From Viridibacterium sediminicola (GTDB taxonomy: Bacteria > Pseudomonadota > Gammaproteobacteria > Burkholderiales > Rhodocyclaceae), in contig NZ_JBDIVE010000001.1 in assembly GCF_039631295.1 (NCBI RefSeq), positions 496,001-560,000 on the forward strand: a stretch of 64,000 nucleotides of DNA, given 5' to 3'. Position numbers and translations under genes: made by a program. Positions 25,764-34,725 of this stretch are shown piece by piece (position 1 is the stretch's first letter; the number at the start of each line of letters is the position of its first letter). Under the pieces are notes generated by a model, which was given only the letters and a program-made list of their open reading frames with translations, was not told the origin of the DNA and made no database searches.

Positions 25764-26446
25764 GTGCTCAGCTCCAGCCGGTAGCCGATACCGCGCACCG
25801 TCTCGATCTGCACTGCCGTGGCACCGGCCGCCTGCAGCTTCAGGCGCAGATTGCTGACGTGCACATCGATGCTGCGGTCATAGGCTTCGCGCTTGCGCCG
25901 CAATACCTGCTCGCACAGCTCGTCCTTGCTCAGCACCCGTCCAGCGGCGCGCAGCAACAACTCCAGCAGCTGAAATTCCGATGCGGTGAGTTCCACGTTT
26001 TGCCCGCCCCAGCTGACGCGATGCTGCGCGCTGTGCAGACTGAGCAGGCCCAACACCAGCTCATCGGGCGGCGGCGCGTCCTGGCTGCGCGAGCGCCGCA
26101 ATACGGCGCGCAAACGCGCCAGCAACTCACGCGGATAGCAGGGCTTGGGCAGGTAATCATCGGCGCCCATTTCCAGTCCCAGCACGCGTTCGACGTTGTC
26201 GCCTTTGGCAGTGAGCATGATCACCGGCAGGTAGGCACTGGAGCGGCGCAGGGTACGCAAGACATCCAGCCCGCTCATGCGCGGCAGCATCACATCGAGG
26301 ATCACCGCAGCGAAGCGTCCGGACAGCGCTGCCTCGACGCCGCGCTCGCCCGTCAGCGCGACGCTTACGCGAAACCCTTCAGACTCAAGGTATTCCTTGA
26401 GCATCTCGCCGAGCCCTACGTCATCGTCGACCAGCAAAATCTCCAT
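25760..26446 (-). CDS. OmpR-family response regulator (CpxR-like)
   Basis: 228 aa. Receiver with acidic DDD near residue 8, phospho-Asp about 52 (AVILDVMLPRMSG), Lys in YLPKPCYPREL; winged-helix domain with ELTASEFQLLELLLRAAGRV and DRSIDVHVSNLRLKL, close to the CpxR/RstA branch. It is the first gene of the two-gene regulator operon, transcribed away from the efflux genes. Likely activates macA by binding GTAAA repeats at 26538-26553. Confidence 0.92.
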   Translation of the reverse strand: MEILLVDDDVGLGEMLKEYLESEGFRVSVALTGERGVEAALSGRFAAVILDVMLPRMSGLDVLRTLRRSSAYLPVIMLTAKGDNVERVLGLEMGADDYLPKPCYPRELLARLRAVLRRSRSQDAPPPDELVLGLLSLHSAQHRVSWGGQNVELTASEFQLLELLLRAAGRVLSKDELCEQVLRRKREAYDRSIDVHVSNLRLKLQAAGATAVQIETVRGIGYRLELST

Positions 26447-26537
26447 CAGCTCTCCCCCTGATCTGCCGCTGTCGCGCGGTTTTGCTGCTACGCGCAGCTG
26501 CGCAATTTTGCATGGTCCTTACATCCTGAGCGCAGGC

Positions 26538-26553
26538 TTTACGTTTTCTTTAC
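26538..26553 (-). promoter_or_regulatory. CpxR-like box upstream of macA
   Basis: TTTAC (26538-26542) and TTTAC (26549-26553) with 6 bp between them read GTAAA-N6-GTAAA on the minus strand, within the CpxR consensus GTAAA-N4-8-GTAAA. It lies between the CpxAR-like pair and macA. Confidence 0.65.
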
Positions 26554-26638
26554 ATGTTCCTTTCCCGTCCTTAACCGCAGAAGCTTGCGCAACCGATCAG
26601 AATGAAGGCTGTCCATACCTTGCTGCCTGGCCTTGAGA

Positions 26639-27847
26639 ATGAAGCTCCCTCGCAAGAAAGTCCTGCTTTTCGGCGGCCTCGCCGCGTTGCTCGCCCTTGT
26701 CGGCGCGCTGCTTTACCGCACGGTCTTTGCACCGCCACCGCCGCCACCCTATGTCACCGCTACGGTCAGCCGCAGCGATATCGAGGATTCGGTGATTGCC
26801 ACCGGCACCATCCAGTCCTATCGCCAGGTCAATGTCGGTGCACAGGCGTCCGGCCAGATCAAATCGCTCAAGGTCGCGCTGGGCGATACCGTCAAGCAGG
26901 GCCAGCTGGTGGCCGAGATCGATTCGCTGACCCAGCAGAACTCCCTGCGCAATGCCGAGGCCGCCTTGCAGAACAGCGAGGCACAGCTAGGTGCCAAGCA
27001 GGCACTTCTACGCCAGTACGAGCTGGCGCTCAAGCGCCAGAGCGAGATGCTCGCCGCCAATGCCAGCACACGCGAAGCCTACGAAGAGGCCGAAGCCAAC
27101 CTGGCGACCACGCAGGCCGATATTGCCGCGCTCAAAGCGCAGATCACCCAGGCCAAGATCACGGTCGATACCGCCCGCCTGACCCTGGGCTATACGCGCA
27201 TCACCGCGCCGATGGATGGCACGGTGGTCGCCATCATCAACAAGGAAGGGCAGACGGTAAACGCCAGCCAGAGCACGCCAACGATCATCATTCTGGCGCG
27301 CATGGACAAGGTCACCGTCAAGGCCGAAATCAGCGAGGCCGACGTACCGCGCGTCAAGCCAGGCCAGGCGGTGTATTTCAGCATCCTGGGAGATCCGCAG
27401 ACACGCTATCGCAGCACCATTCGCGCCATCGAGCCGGCGCCCTCTTCGATCAGCGACTCCGCCAGCACCAGTACAACCACGACCACCACCAGCACCTCGT
27501 CGACGGCCATTTACTACAACGGCCTGCTCGATGTGCCCAACCCCGACGGCACCTTGCGCATCTCGATGACTACCGAGGTCCACATCGTGCTGGCGCAAGC
27601 CAAAGGGGTCTTGAGCATTCCGGCCACCGCACTGGGCGAACGTGACGCTCAGGGTGCTTACACGGTCAGCGTGGTGGATCGCGAAGGCCGCGCGCAGCCG
27701 CGCAAAGTGCACATTGGCCTCAACAACAAGCTTAGCGCCGAAGTGCTCGATGGCTTGCAGGAAGGCGAACGCATCGTGCTGAGCGAAGGCAGTACCACGC
27801 TGAGCACCAGCAGCACGCGGCGGCCCGGCCCGCCGCCGATGATGTAA
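26639..27847 (+). CDS. macA: Macrolide-type efflux periplasmic adaptor MacA
   Basis: 402-aa membrane fusion protein. N-terminal anchor (KVLLFGGLAALLALVGALLY), lipoyl half-motifs (GAQASGQIKSLKVALGDTVK and YTRITAPMDGTVVAI), a long coiled-coil hairpin between them (about 95-170) and a beta-barrel. Around residues 268-292 there is a Ser/Thr run (STSTTTTTTSTSST) where E. coli MacA has a short ordered loop. ATG 26639 is preferred over TTG 26633. Links MacB to the outer-membrane factor encoded two genes later. Controlled probably by the CpxR-like box. Confidence 0.92.
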   Translation: MKLPRKKVLLFGGLAALLALVGALLYRTVFAPPPPPPYVTATVSRSDIEDSVIATGTIQSYRQVNVGAQASGQIKSLKVALGDTVKQGQLVAEIDSLTQQNSLRNAEAALQNSEAQLGAKQALLRQYELALKRQSEMLAANASTREAYEEAEANLATTQADIAALKAQITQAKITVDTARLTLGYTRITAPMDGTVVAIINKEGQTVNASQSTPTIIILARMDKVTVKAEISEADVPRVKPGQAVYFSILGDPQTRYRSTIRAIEPAPSSISDSASTSTTTTTTSTSSTAIYYNGLLDVPNPDGTLRISMTTEVHIVLAQAKGVLSIPATALGERDAQGAYTVSVVDREGRAQPRKVHIGLNNKLSAEVLDGLQEGERIVLSEGSTTLSTSSTRRPGPPPMM

Positions 27848-27862
27848 GCAGGCACCGCGTCC

Positions 27863-29824
27863 ATGACCGCACTGCTTGAACTGCGCGACGTCTGTCGCGA
27901 CTACCCGGCCGGCGAACAGCGCCTGCGCGTGCTCGATCACGTCAATCTGCGCATCGACGCGGGCGAGATGGTGGCTATCGTCGGCGCCTCCGGCTCGGGC
28001 AAGTCGACGCTGATGAACATCCTCGGCTGCCTGGACCGACCGAGCGAAGGCAGCTATCGCGTCGCTGGCCGCGAAACCGGACAGCTGCTGGCCGACGAGC
28101 TGGCCGAGCTGCGTCGCGAGCACTTCGGCTTCATCTTCCAGCGCTACCACCTGCTGCCCGACCTCGATGCCGTCGGCAATACCGAAGTCCCCGCCATCTA
28201 CGCCGGCAAGGCGCGGGACGCGCGTCAGCAGCGCGCCCGCGCGCTGCTCGAACGGCTCGGCATGGGCGAGCGCCTGCGCCACCGCCCAGGCCAGCTCTCC
28301 GGCGGCCAGCAACAGCGCGTCAGTATCGCCCGAGCCCTGATGAATGGTGGCCAGGTGATCCTCGCCGACGAGCCCTCCGGCGCGCTGGACAGTCACAGCG
28401 GCCTGGAAGTGATGAAGCTGCTCGGCGAACTGCATGCCGAAGGCCACACCGTCATCATCGTCACCCACGACATGCAGGTCGCCGCGCATGCCAAACGGAT
28501 CATCGAGATCCGCGACGGACGCATCATCGCCGACCGGAGCAGCGCAGCGGACGACACAGCCGCATCGCAACCCCCTGCGCAAGACTTCAAGGCGGCCGCG
28601 CCTGCTGCAGCGAACTGGCAGGCGACGCGCGATCGCCTGGGTGAAGCATTGCGCATGTCGGTGCTGGCGCTGGTCAGCCATCGCCTGCGCAGCTTCCTGA
28701 CCATGCTCGGCATCATCATCGGCATTGCCTCGGTGGTCTCGGTGGTGGCGCTTGGACAAGGCACGCGCGAGCGCATCCTCAAGGACATCTCGGCGATGGG
28801 CACCAACACCATCGATGTCTATCCCGGCAATGACTTCGGCGATCAGCGCTCCGGCGCGGTGCGCACCCTGGTGCCCAGCGATGCCCAGGCGCTGGCCGAG
28901 CAAGCCTATGTCGACAGCGTCACGCCTAGTGTGTCGAGCACTCTGGTGGCGCGCTATGGCAACGTCGCGGCGAGTGCTCAGGTCAGCGGCGTCGGCACGC
29001 AATACTTCCGCGTGCGCGGCCTCAAGATGGCCGAGGGCAGCGCCTTTGACACGCGCAGCGAGCAGAGTCTGGCGCAGGAGGTGGTGATCGACGACAACAC
29101 GCGCAGCAAGCTGTTCGGCAAGCAACAACGCGTGCTCGGTGAAATCATCCTGCTCGGCAAGGTACCGATGCGCGTGATTGGTGTCACCAAGAAGCAGGAA
29201 AGCGGCTTCGGCAACAACAGCAGTCTCAACATCTGGACGCCCTACACCACGGCAATGGGTCGCCTTACCGGCCAGGCCTATCTGAAGAGCATTACCGTGC
29301 GGGTGCGCGACGGCGTATCCACGTCAGCCGCCGAGCAGGGCATCATCAAGCTGCTGAGCCTGCGTCACGGTCGCAAGGATGTATTTACCTTCAATTCCGA
29401 CAGCATACGTCAGACGATCGAAAAAACAACCGCAGCCATGACCCTGCTGGTCTCGCTGATCGCCGTGATCTCGCTCGTGGTCGGCGGTATCGGCGTGATG
29501 AACATCATGCTTGTTTCAGTGACCGAGCGCACCGGCGAGATTGGCGTACGCATGGCCGTCGGCGCACGGCAGAGCGACATCATGCAGCAGTTCCTGATCG
29601 AGGCCGTGCTGGTCTGCCTGGCCGGCGGTATGCTGGGCGTCGCGCTGGCAGGCTGTGTCGGCGTGCTGGTCAGCAAAGTCAGCACAGACTTCAGCATGGT
29701 CTATTCGGCCTGGTCGATCATCGCCGCCTTCGCCTGCTCCACCCTGATTGGCCTGGTCTTCGGCTTCATGCCGGCGCGCAATGCCGCGCGGCTCAACCCG
29801 ATCGATGCCTTGTCACGAGAATGA
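27863..29824 (+). CDS. macB: ABC efflux ATPase/permease MacB
   Basis: 653-aa mechanotransmission ABC protein. N-terminal ATPase: Walker A GASGSGKST (40-48), signature LSGGQQQRVSIARAL, Walker B ILADEPSGALD. C-terminal MacB/FtsX domain with one TM after residue 270, a periplasmic domain and three TMs near the end (TLLVSLIAVISLVVGGIGVM and onward). It is 15 bp after macA and overlaps the outer-membrane protein gene by ATGA. Exports macrolides, toxins or other envelope-active compounds in the E. coli prototype; the substrate here is unknown. Confidence 0.94.
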   Translation: MTALLELRDVCRDYPAGEQRLRVLDHVNLRIDAGEMVAIVGASGSGKSTLMNILGCLDRPSEGSYRVAGRETGQLLADELAELRREHFGFIFQRYHLLPDLDAVGNTEVPAIYAGKARDARQQRARALLERLGMGERLRHRPGQLSGGQQQRVSIARALMNGGQVILADEPSGALDSHSGLEVMKLLGELHAEGHTVIIVTHDMQVAAHAKRIIEIRDGRIIADRSSAADDTAASQPPAQDFKAAAPAAANWQATRDRLGEALRMSVLALVSHRLRSFLTMLGIIIGIASVVSVVALGQGTRERILKDISAMGTNTIDVYPGNDFGDQRSGAVRTLVPSDAQALAEQAYVDSVTPSVSSTLVARYGNVAASAQVSGVGTQYFRVRGLKMAEGSAFDTRSEQSLAQEVVIDDNTRSKLFGKQQRVLGEIILLGKVPMRVIGVTKKQESGFGNNSSLNIWTPYTTAMGRLTGQAYLKSITVRVRDGVSTSAAEQGIIKLLSLRHGRKDVFTFNSDSIRQTIEKTTAAMTLLVSLIAVISLVVGGIGVMNIMLVSVTERTGEIGVRMAVGARQSDIMQQFLIEAVLVCLAGGMLGVALAGCVGVLVSKVSTDFSMVYSAWSIIAAFACSTLIGLVFGFMPARNAARLNPIDALSRE

Positions 29825-31218
29825 ACATGACGCTTCGCCCCCTTCCGCTGGCCCTGTTACTGGCCTTGAGCCTGAGTGCCTGCACGACACTCGGCATCCA
29901 CAGCAGCTACACCACGCCGGCCGCCCAGATCGCGCCGCAGTGGCAATACGCCAAAGATGCGCCCTCAGGCAATGCCGTCGCCGTCACGCAAGCCTGGTGG
30001 CAAGCCTTTGGCGATCCGGCGCTGAATGCCCTGATCCAGCAAAGCCTGGCGCGCAACAATGATCTGGCCGCCGCCACGCTGAAACTGCAGCGCGCGCGCC
30101 TGCAAGCCGGGCTCAGCGCCGAAGCACTCACGCCGACGCTCAGTGGCAGCCTGGGCACATCGACCCAGAGCTCGCTGCGCGAGCAGGGCAGCACCAGCCG
30201 CAGCGCCAGCGCACAGCTGCAAGCGGCCTGGGAAATCGATCTGTGGAACAAGCTTGGCAGCCAGCGCGACGCCAGCAACTGGGAAGCACAGGCCAGCGCG
30301 CAGGACCGCGAGAGCACGGCGCTGTCGCTGAGCGGCAGCATGGCGCGCCTGTACTGGCAGCAAGCCTATCTTGCCGAACGCATCCGCCATAGCGAGGACA
30401 GCGTCGCCTATGCCCAGCGCACGCTGGATCTGGTGCGCAGCAAACAAACCGCCGGCGCCGCATCGGGGCTGGATACCTTGCAGGCCGAACAAAGCCTGGC
30501 CAGCCAGCAAGCGTCCCACACCCAGCTGATACAACAGCGCAATGAAGCACTTAACTCATTGGCCCTGCTGCTCGACGGTGACGCGCCCGTCGCGCCCCTG
30601 CCTGCGCAATTGCCGCAAAGTGCCCTGCCTGCCGTGGACGCCGGTCTGCCGGCCAGCCTGCTCGCCAATCGGCCTGATCTGCGCGCTGCCGAGCTGCGCT
30701 TGCGCAGTACCCTGGCGACCGCCGACGCCACGCGCGCCAGTCTCTACCCGGCACTGACCCTGACCGGTACGCTGGGCAGCAGCAGCGATACGCTGCGACA
30801 CGTGATGGAAAATCCGCTCGGTAGCCTGGCCAGCAATCTGAGCCTGCCTTTTCTGCAATGGACCACGACCCAGCTGAACATCAAGGTCGCCCAAGCTGAC
30901 TATGACATTGCCGTGGTCAATTTCCGCCAGACGCTCTACACCGCGCTGGGAGACGTCAACAATGCCTTGTCGGCGCGCCAGCAGTACGCCGCGCAGGCGC
31001 AAGCGCTGCAAACCTCACTCAAGGCAGCGCGTGAAATCGAACGGCTCTATGAAGTGCGCTACCGCGCCGGTGGTGCAACTCTGCAGTCCTGGCTGGACGC
31101 GCAGGAAACGCGCCGCACGGCCGAGAACGCGCTGGCCGAGAACCATTACAACCGGCTGAGCAATCATGTCAGCCTGGTGCTGGCCCTCGGCGGCAGTGCG
31201 ACTCTCGATGCGCCCTGA
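29821..31218 (+). CDS. NodT-family outer-membrane factor lipoprotein
   Basis: 465-aa TolC-like channel with a lipoprotein signal: lipobox LSAC with Cys21 as the acylated residue. Two repeats of the OEP domain carry the alpha-barrel helices (AALKLQRARLQAGLSAEALT-type and the later YDIAVVNFRQTLYTALGDVN). It completes the tripartite pump with MacA and MacB. ATGA overlap with macB couples translation. The stop is only 3 bp from the stop of the convergent puuE gene, with no clear terminator between them. Confidence 0.93.
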   Translation: MNMTLRPLPLALLLALSLSACTTLGIHSSYTTPAAQIAPQWQYAKDAPSGNAVAVTQAWWQAFGDPALNALIQQSLARNNDLAAATLKLQRARLQAGLSAEALTPTLSGSLGTSTQSSLREQGSTSRSASAQLQAAWEIDLWNKLGSQRDASNWEAQASAQDRESTALSLSGSMARLYWQQAYLAERIRHSEDSVAYAQRTLDLVRSKQTAGAASGLDTLQAEQSLASQQASHTQLIQQRNEALNSLALLLDGDAPVAPLPAQLPQSALPAVDAGLPASLLANRPDLRAAELRLRSTLATADATRASLYPALTLTGTLGSSSDTLRHVMENPLGSLASNLSLPFLQWTTTQLNIKVAQADYDIAVVNFRQTLYTALGDVNNALSARQQYAAQAQALQTSLKAAREIERLYEVRYRAGGATLQSWLDAQETRRTAENALAENHYNRLSNHVSLVLALGGSATLDAP

Positions 31219-31221
31219 AAC

Positions 31222-32151
31222 TCAGCGCAGCACGGGCGCCGGAAAGTGCTCGTGCCAGTGACGGGCGATGTCCACACGGCGGCATACCCATACACGGTCA
31301 TGCCGCTCGATGTAGTCGAGGAATTTCTGCAGTGCGCGCAAGCGCCCCGGACGACCGAGCAGGCGGCAGTGCATGCCGATGCTGAGCATCTTTGGTGACT
31401 CTTCGCCCTCGGCGTACAGCACATCGAAACTGTCGCGCAGATAGGTGAAGAAATCCTCGCCTTGCGAATAGCCTTGCGGCAGGCTGAAGCGCATGTCATT
31501 GACGTCAAGCGTATAGGGTACGATCAGCTGCTGTGCCATGAAGCCGTCGCTCTTTTGCACGGGCAACCAGAACGGCAGGTCATCACCGTAGTAATCGCTG
31601 TCGTAGAGGAAGCCGCCGTAGTCGGCCACCAGGCGATGCGTATTCGGTGAGTCACGTCCGGTGTACCAACCCAGCGCACGTTCGCCGGTGAGGCGCTCGA
31701 TGATTTCCATCCCGATGCGCATGTGTTCGCGCTCGGTCGCCTCGTCGATGTTCTGGTAGTGAATCCAGCGCCAGCCATGGCAGGCGATTTCGTGGCCGAG
31801 TTCCTTGAACGCCGCGGTCAGCTCGGGATGCCGCTCAAGCGCCATCGATACACCGAACACGGTCAGCGGCAGGCCACGCTTTTCGAACTCGCGCAGCAGG
31901 CGCCACACGCCGACACGCGAGCCATATTCGTAGATCGACTCCATTGACATGTGGCGATCGGCGAAGGCTGGCGGATTGAACATCTCGGAGAGGAACTGCT
32001 CGCTGCCAGCGTCGCCATGCAGCACGCTGTTTTCGCCGCCCTCCTCGTAGTTGAGGACGAATTGCACGGCGATCCTCGCCTTGCCCGGCCAGTTGGCATG
32101 CGGCGGATTGCGACCATAACCGATGAGGTCGCGCGGATAATTTTTGTCCAT
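31222..32151 (-). CDS. puuE: Allantoinase PuuE (polysaccharide deacetylase-type)
   Basis: 309 aa, close to the Pseudomonas PuuE length. NodB-type deacetylase fold with the PuuE-specific N terminus MDKNYPRDLIGYGRNPPHANWPG, and HEIACHGWRWIHYQ and YDSDYYGDDLPFW signatures. Unlike metal-dependent amidohydrolase allantoinases, this family hydrolyses allantoin to allantoate without obvious zinc ligands. Last gene of the urate block. ATG 32151 chosen because the conserved PuuE N terminus starts there; the frame is open to 32202. Confidence 0.93.
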   Translation of the reverse strand: MDKNYPRDLIGYGRNPPHANWPGKARIAVQFVLNYEEGGENSVLHGDAGSEQFLSEMFNPPAFADRHMSMESIYEYGSRVGVWRLLREFEKRGLPLTVFGVSMALERHPELTAAFKELGHEIACHGWRWIHYQNIDEATEREHMRIGMEIIERLTGERALGWYTGRDSPNTHRLVADYGGFLYDSDYYGDDLPFWLPVQKSDGFMAQQLIVPYTLDVNDMRFSLPQGYSQGEDFFTYLRDSFDVLYAEGEESPKMLSIGMHCRLLGRPGRLRALQKFLDYIERHDRVWVCRRVDIARHWHEHFPAPVLR

Positions 32152-32217
32152 TTTCTCGAGCCCTTGTGAGACCGGCGTCATGCTGCGCGCACGACGCCTC
32201 AAGCGGGCAACCTTATC

Positions 32218-33405
32218 TTATTTAGCACCCGCGAGATACCAGGCGCCGATCTTGGCGCGCTCCTCGTCGGTCATGCCGGTAACGTTGCCCAGCGGCATGT
32301 TCTTGAGCTGTACCGAGCGCTCGTACACGCGCTGGGCGAACTGCTTGACGCGCTCCGGCGTATCGAGTTTCACGCCAGCTTGCGCCACCGGCATGATGCT
32401 CGGCTTGTCGGCGTGGCAAGCGCTACAGCGCGCCTGCGCGATGGCCGCAATCTCCGTCAGGCTGGGCGCAGCTTGGGTGCTATCAACCTGCTGATGCTTC
32501 GGCGCAATCCACACCAGCACGGCGAGAATGATCGCCATGCCCACAATCGGGAACTCCCAGCGATAGACGCCCTTGTGACGCAGATTGAAAAAGTGACGGA
32601 TCAGCACACTGCCGAGCATGATCAGCATCAGCACCAGCCAGGCATGCGGATGGTTGTAGGTGCTGGCGTAGTGGTTGCTGATCATCGCGAACAGCACCGG
32701 CAGGGTCAGGTAGTTGTTGTGGTAGCTGCGCTGCTTGGCGCGCTTGCCCCAGATCGGGTCAACCTCACCACCGAGCTTCATCGTCGCCACCTGCTTGCGC
32801 TGCGCCGGGATGATCCAGAAGAACACATTGGCGCTCATCGTCGTGGCGATCATCGCGCCGACATGGATGTAGGCCGCTCGGCCGGACAGCAGATGGGTCA
32901 GCACATAGGCCACCACCGTCACAAAGGCCACGTAGATGATTGCAAACAGCAACTGGCTGCGTTCGATCAGCACCCGTGCGAGCTGGTCGTAGACCACCCA
33001 GCCAATCACCAGCGTACCCAGGCCGATGCCGACCGACTGCAAGGGCGTGATCGCCGAGATGCTCGGGTCGACCATGTAGGTCGATGCCTGAAAGTAATAC
33101 AGCACCGAGATCAGCAGGAAGCCGGTAATCCAGGTGGAATACGAAGGCCAGAAGAAAAAGTGCAGGTCCTCCGGCAGCGTCTTGGGCGCATTGGTGTATT
33201 TCTGCGGATTGTAGAAACCGCCGCCGTGCATGGCCCACATTTCACCGCCGACGCCCGCTTCCTTGAGCTTGGGGTCGGTTGGCGGTTTGAGGCTGTTGTC
33301 CAGATAGACGAAGTAGAACGAAGCGCCGATCCAGGCGATGCCGACGATCAGATGCAACCAACGCAGCAGCATGCTGACGGCGTCGATAAGGTAAGAAGTA
33401 TCCAC
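32218..33405 (-). CDS. puuD: Membrane urate oxidase PuuD with cytochrome c tail
   Basis: 395 aa. The N-terminal ~300 residues are an eight-or-more-helix membrane domain (DUF989 type: SMLLRWLHLIVGIAWIGASF, HGGGFYNPQKY, FFFWPSYSTWITG) and the C terminus is a cytochrome c with CSACH at 327-331 and a possible axial Met in KNMPLGN. This fusion is the bacterial PuuD urate oxidase, which oxidises urate to 5-hydroxyisourate and passes electrons to the respiratory chain instead of making peroxide. Start is GTG at 33405, preceded by GGGAG. Follows hiuH after 148 bp. Confidence 0.95.
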   Translation of the reverse strand: MDTSYLIDAVSMLLRWLHLIVGIAWIGASFYFVYLDNSLKPPTDPKLKEAGVGGEMWAMHGGGFYNPQKYTNAPKTLPEDLHFFFWPSYSTWITGFLLISVLYYFQASTYMVDPSISAITPLQSVGIGLGTLVIGWVVYDQLARVLIERSQLLFAIIYVAFVTVVAYVLTHLLSGRAAYIHVGAMIATTMSANVFFWIIPAQRKQVATMKLGGEVDPIWGKRAKQRSYHNNYLTLPVLFAMISNHYASTYNHPHAWLVLMLIMLGSVLIRHFFNLRHKGVYRWEFPIVGMAIILAVLVWIAPKHQQVDSTQAAPSLTEIAAIAQARCSACHADKPSIMPVAQAGVKLDTPERVKQFAQRVYERSVQLKNMPLGNVTGMTDEERAKIGAWYLAGAK

Positions 33406-33489
33406 GTGTGACTCCCTTGAAACAGGCCCCGCTTGGTGTGTTGGGGGCCCACACGACCCGGCTCAACCCGATTTCGTCGTGTCTTGTGT

Positions 33490-33534
33490 GAAGCACGCAT
33501 CGCGCCCGCGCCTGCGCGCGCCGATGCCTGCTTC
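33490..33534 (-). promoter_or_regulatory. Hairpin in the hiuH-puuD gap
   Basis: 13-nt arms (33490-33502 with 33522-33534) match at 12 positions around a GC-rich 19-nt centre. It lies between hiuH and puuD with no T tract, so it is probably an mRNA processing or stability element. Confidence 0.5.
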
Positions 33535-33553
33535 AAATACCTGTGTCCTGCGC

Positions 33554-33901
33554 TCAGCTGCCGCGGTAGGTGCTGTAACTCCAGGGCGAAACCAGCAGCG
33601 GTACGTGGTAGTGCGCGGTGGCATCGGCAATGCCGAAGTCCAGCGTCACCACGTCGAGGAAGGGCGGCTCCGACTGCGTCGTGCCGCGCGCGCCAAAATA
33701 GTCCGCCACCTCGAAGCGCAAGGAATACTTGCCGGGCAACATCTGATCGGCCTGCAGCAAAGGGGCATCGCAGCGGCCATCGGCATTGGTGCGGCCACTC
33801 ACGATGGGGCTCGACTCGCCGGCACGATAGAGGGCAAAGCCCATATTGGCGGCCGGACAGCCGTTAGCGGTATCGAGCACATGTGTAGTCAGGCGGCCCA
33901 T
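33554..33901 (-). CDS. hiuH: 5-Hydroxyisourate hydrolase
   Basis: 115-aa transthyretin-fold enzyme (also called PucM/UraH). N-terminal LTTHVLDTANGCPA carries the active-site His, Arg-rich centre, and the diagnostic C-terminal YRGS ends the protein. It converts 5-hydroxyisourate to OHCU, the second step of urate breakdown. No signal peptide. It sits between the racemase homologue and puuD, so the pathway enzymes are co-transcribed. Confidence 0.96.
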   Translation of the reverse strand: MGRLTTHVLDTANGCPAANMGFALYRAGESSPIVSGRTNADGRCDAPLLQADQMLPGKYSLRFEVADYFGARGTTQSEPPFLDVVTLDFGIADATAHYHVPLLVSPWSYSTYRGS

Positions 33902-33996
33902 AGCTTTTCTTGCTCCAGATTGCGTGATTCGATTATAGGGACGCTACCCGCTCAGCAGTTGAATAGAGCCTATCGCAGGCCGGGCATAGTGAGCCC

Positions 33997-34719
33997 CTAT
34001 CCGCGCAAAAACTCGCGCAAAACATCAGAGACGCCGCTGTACTGCGCGCCGTCGCGATCTGCGTCCGCACATCCTGCAGCAGCACTGGCTTGCAAGGCAC
34101 GCGCCGCAGCACTGACGCTGTCGACCACCGCCAAACCAAGCTCTTCAGCCAATACATCCCCCAGCCCCGCCAACGCGGCGCCGCCGAGCACGATGGCATC
34201 GACAGGCTGGGCCTCCATGATCTGCAGGCACAGTTCGCCCAACACCTGCCGTGCGTAATCCGGTCGCGCAGCGAGCTCGGCACCGGACGCCGGCACGATG
34301 CGGATATCGGCCAGCTGCGCGGCCAGGCCGGCAGCCTGGGCGCGGCGCTGCAGGATCGCCGGCCAGCGCTGTCCGCCGGTGACGATGGCAAAGCGCCCGT
34401 AGCGGGCGGCCTCCTGCATCGCCGCTTCGGCCAGGCCGATCACCGGCACGCCGGCCAACTCGCGCAGCGCTTCGATGCCCGGATCACCAAAGCAGCCAAT
34501 CAATACCGCATCGCATTGCCCGGCATGCGGTGCGAAGGCATCGAGACAGGCGTGCGCAGAAATGGCGTAGCTGGCCTCCGACGCAATGTAATCGGCACCG
34601 AAACGCGCCGTCGCGCGCAGCAACTGCCAATCGGCAGGCAGATGCGAGGCGATGTGATCACTGAGGATCTGCGTGACCTTGTCTGAGGTATTCGGATTGA
34701 TGATCAGTGCGCGTGGCAT
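33997..34719 (-). CDS. Asp/Glu/hydantoin racemase homologue, second catalytic Cys missing
   Basis: 240 aa, of the hydantoin/allantoin racemase family (N-terminal INPNTSDKVT, first catalytic Cys76 in LIGCFGDPG). At the second catalytic site, where racemases have a GCAG-type Cys, this protein reads VLGGAALAG with Gly180 (codon GGC). A two-base acid/base racemisation is therefore not expected. By position it would be an allantoin racemase (HpxA-like), so it may act as an isomerase or decarboxylase of different type, or be inactive. ATG 34719 is 6 bp after the GntR stop. Confidence 0.85.
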   Translation of the reverse strand: MPRALIINPNTSDKVTQILSDHIASHLPADWQLLRATARFGADYIASEASYAISAHACLDAFAPHAGQCDAVLIGCFGDPGIEALRELAGVPVIGLAEAAMQEAARYGRFAIVTGGQRWPAILQRRAQAAGLAAQLADIRIVPASGAELAARPDYARQVLGELCLQIMEAQPVDAIVLGGAALAGLGDVLAEELGLAVVDSVSAAARALQASAAAGCADADRDGAQYSGVSDVLREFLRG

Positions 34720-34725
34720 CGTCGG

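Noticed and set aside
27008..29128. 706-codon minus-strand ORF across macA/macB
   Set aside because: Antisense to two well-recognised genes with intact motifs; the translation has no domain pattern.
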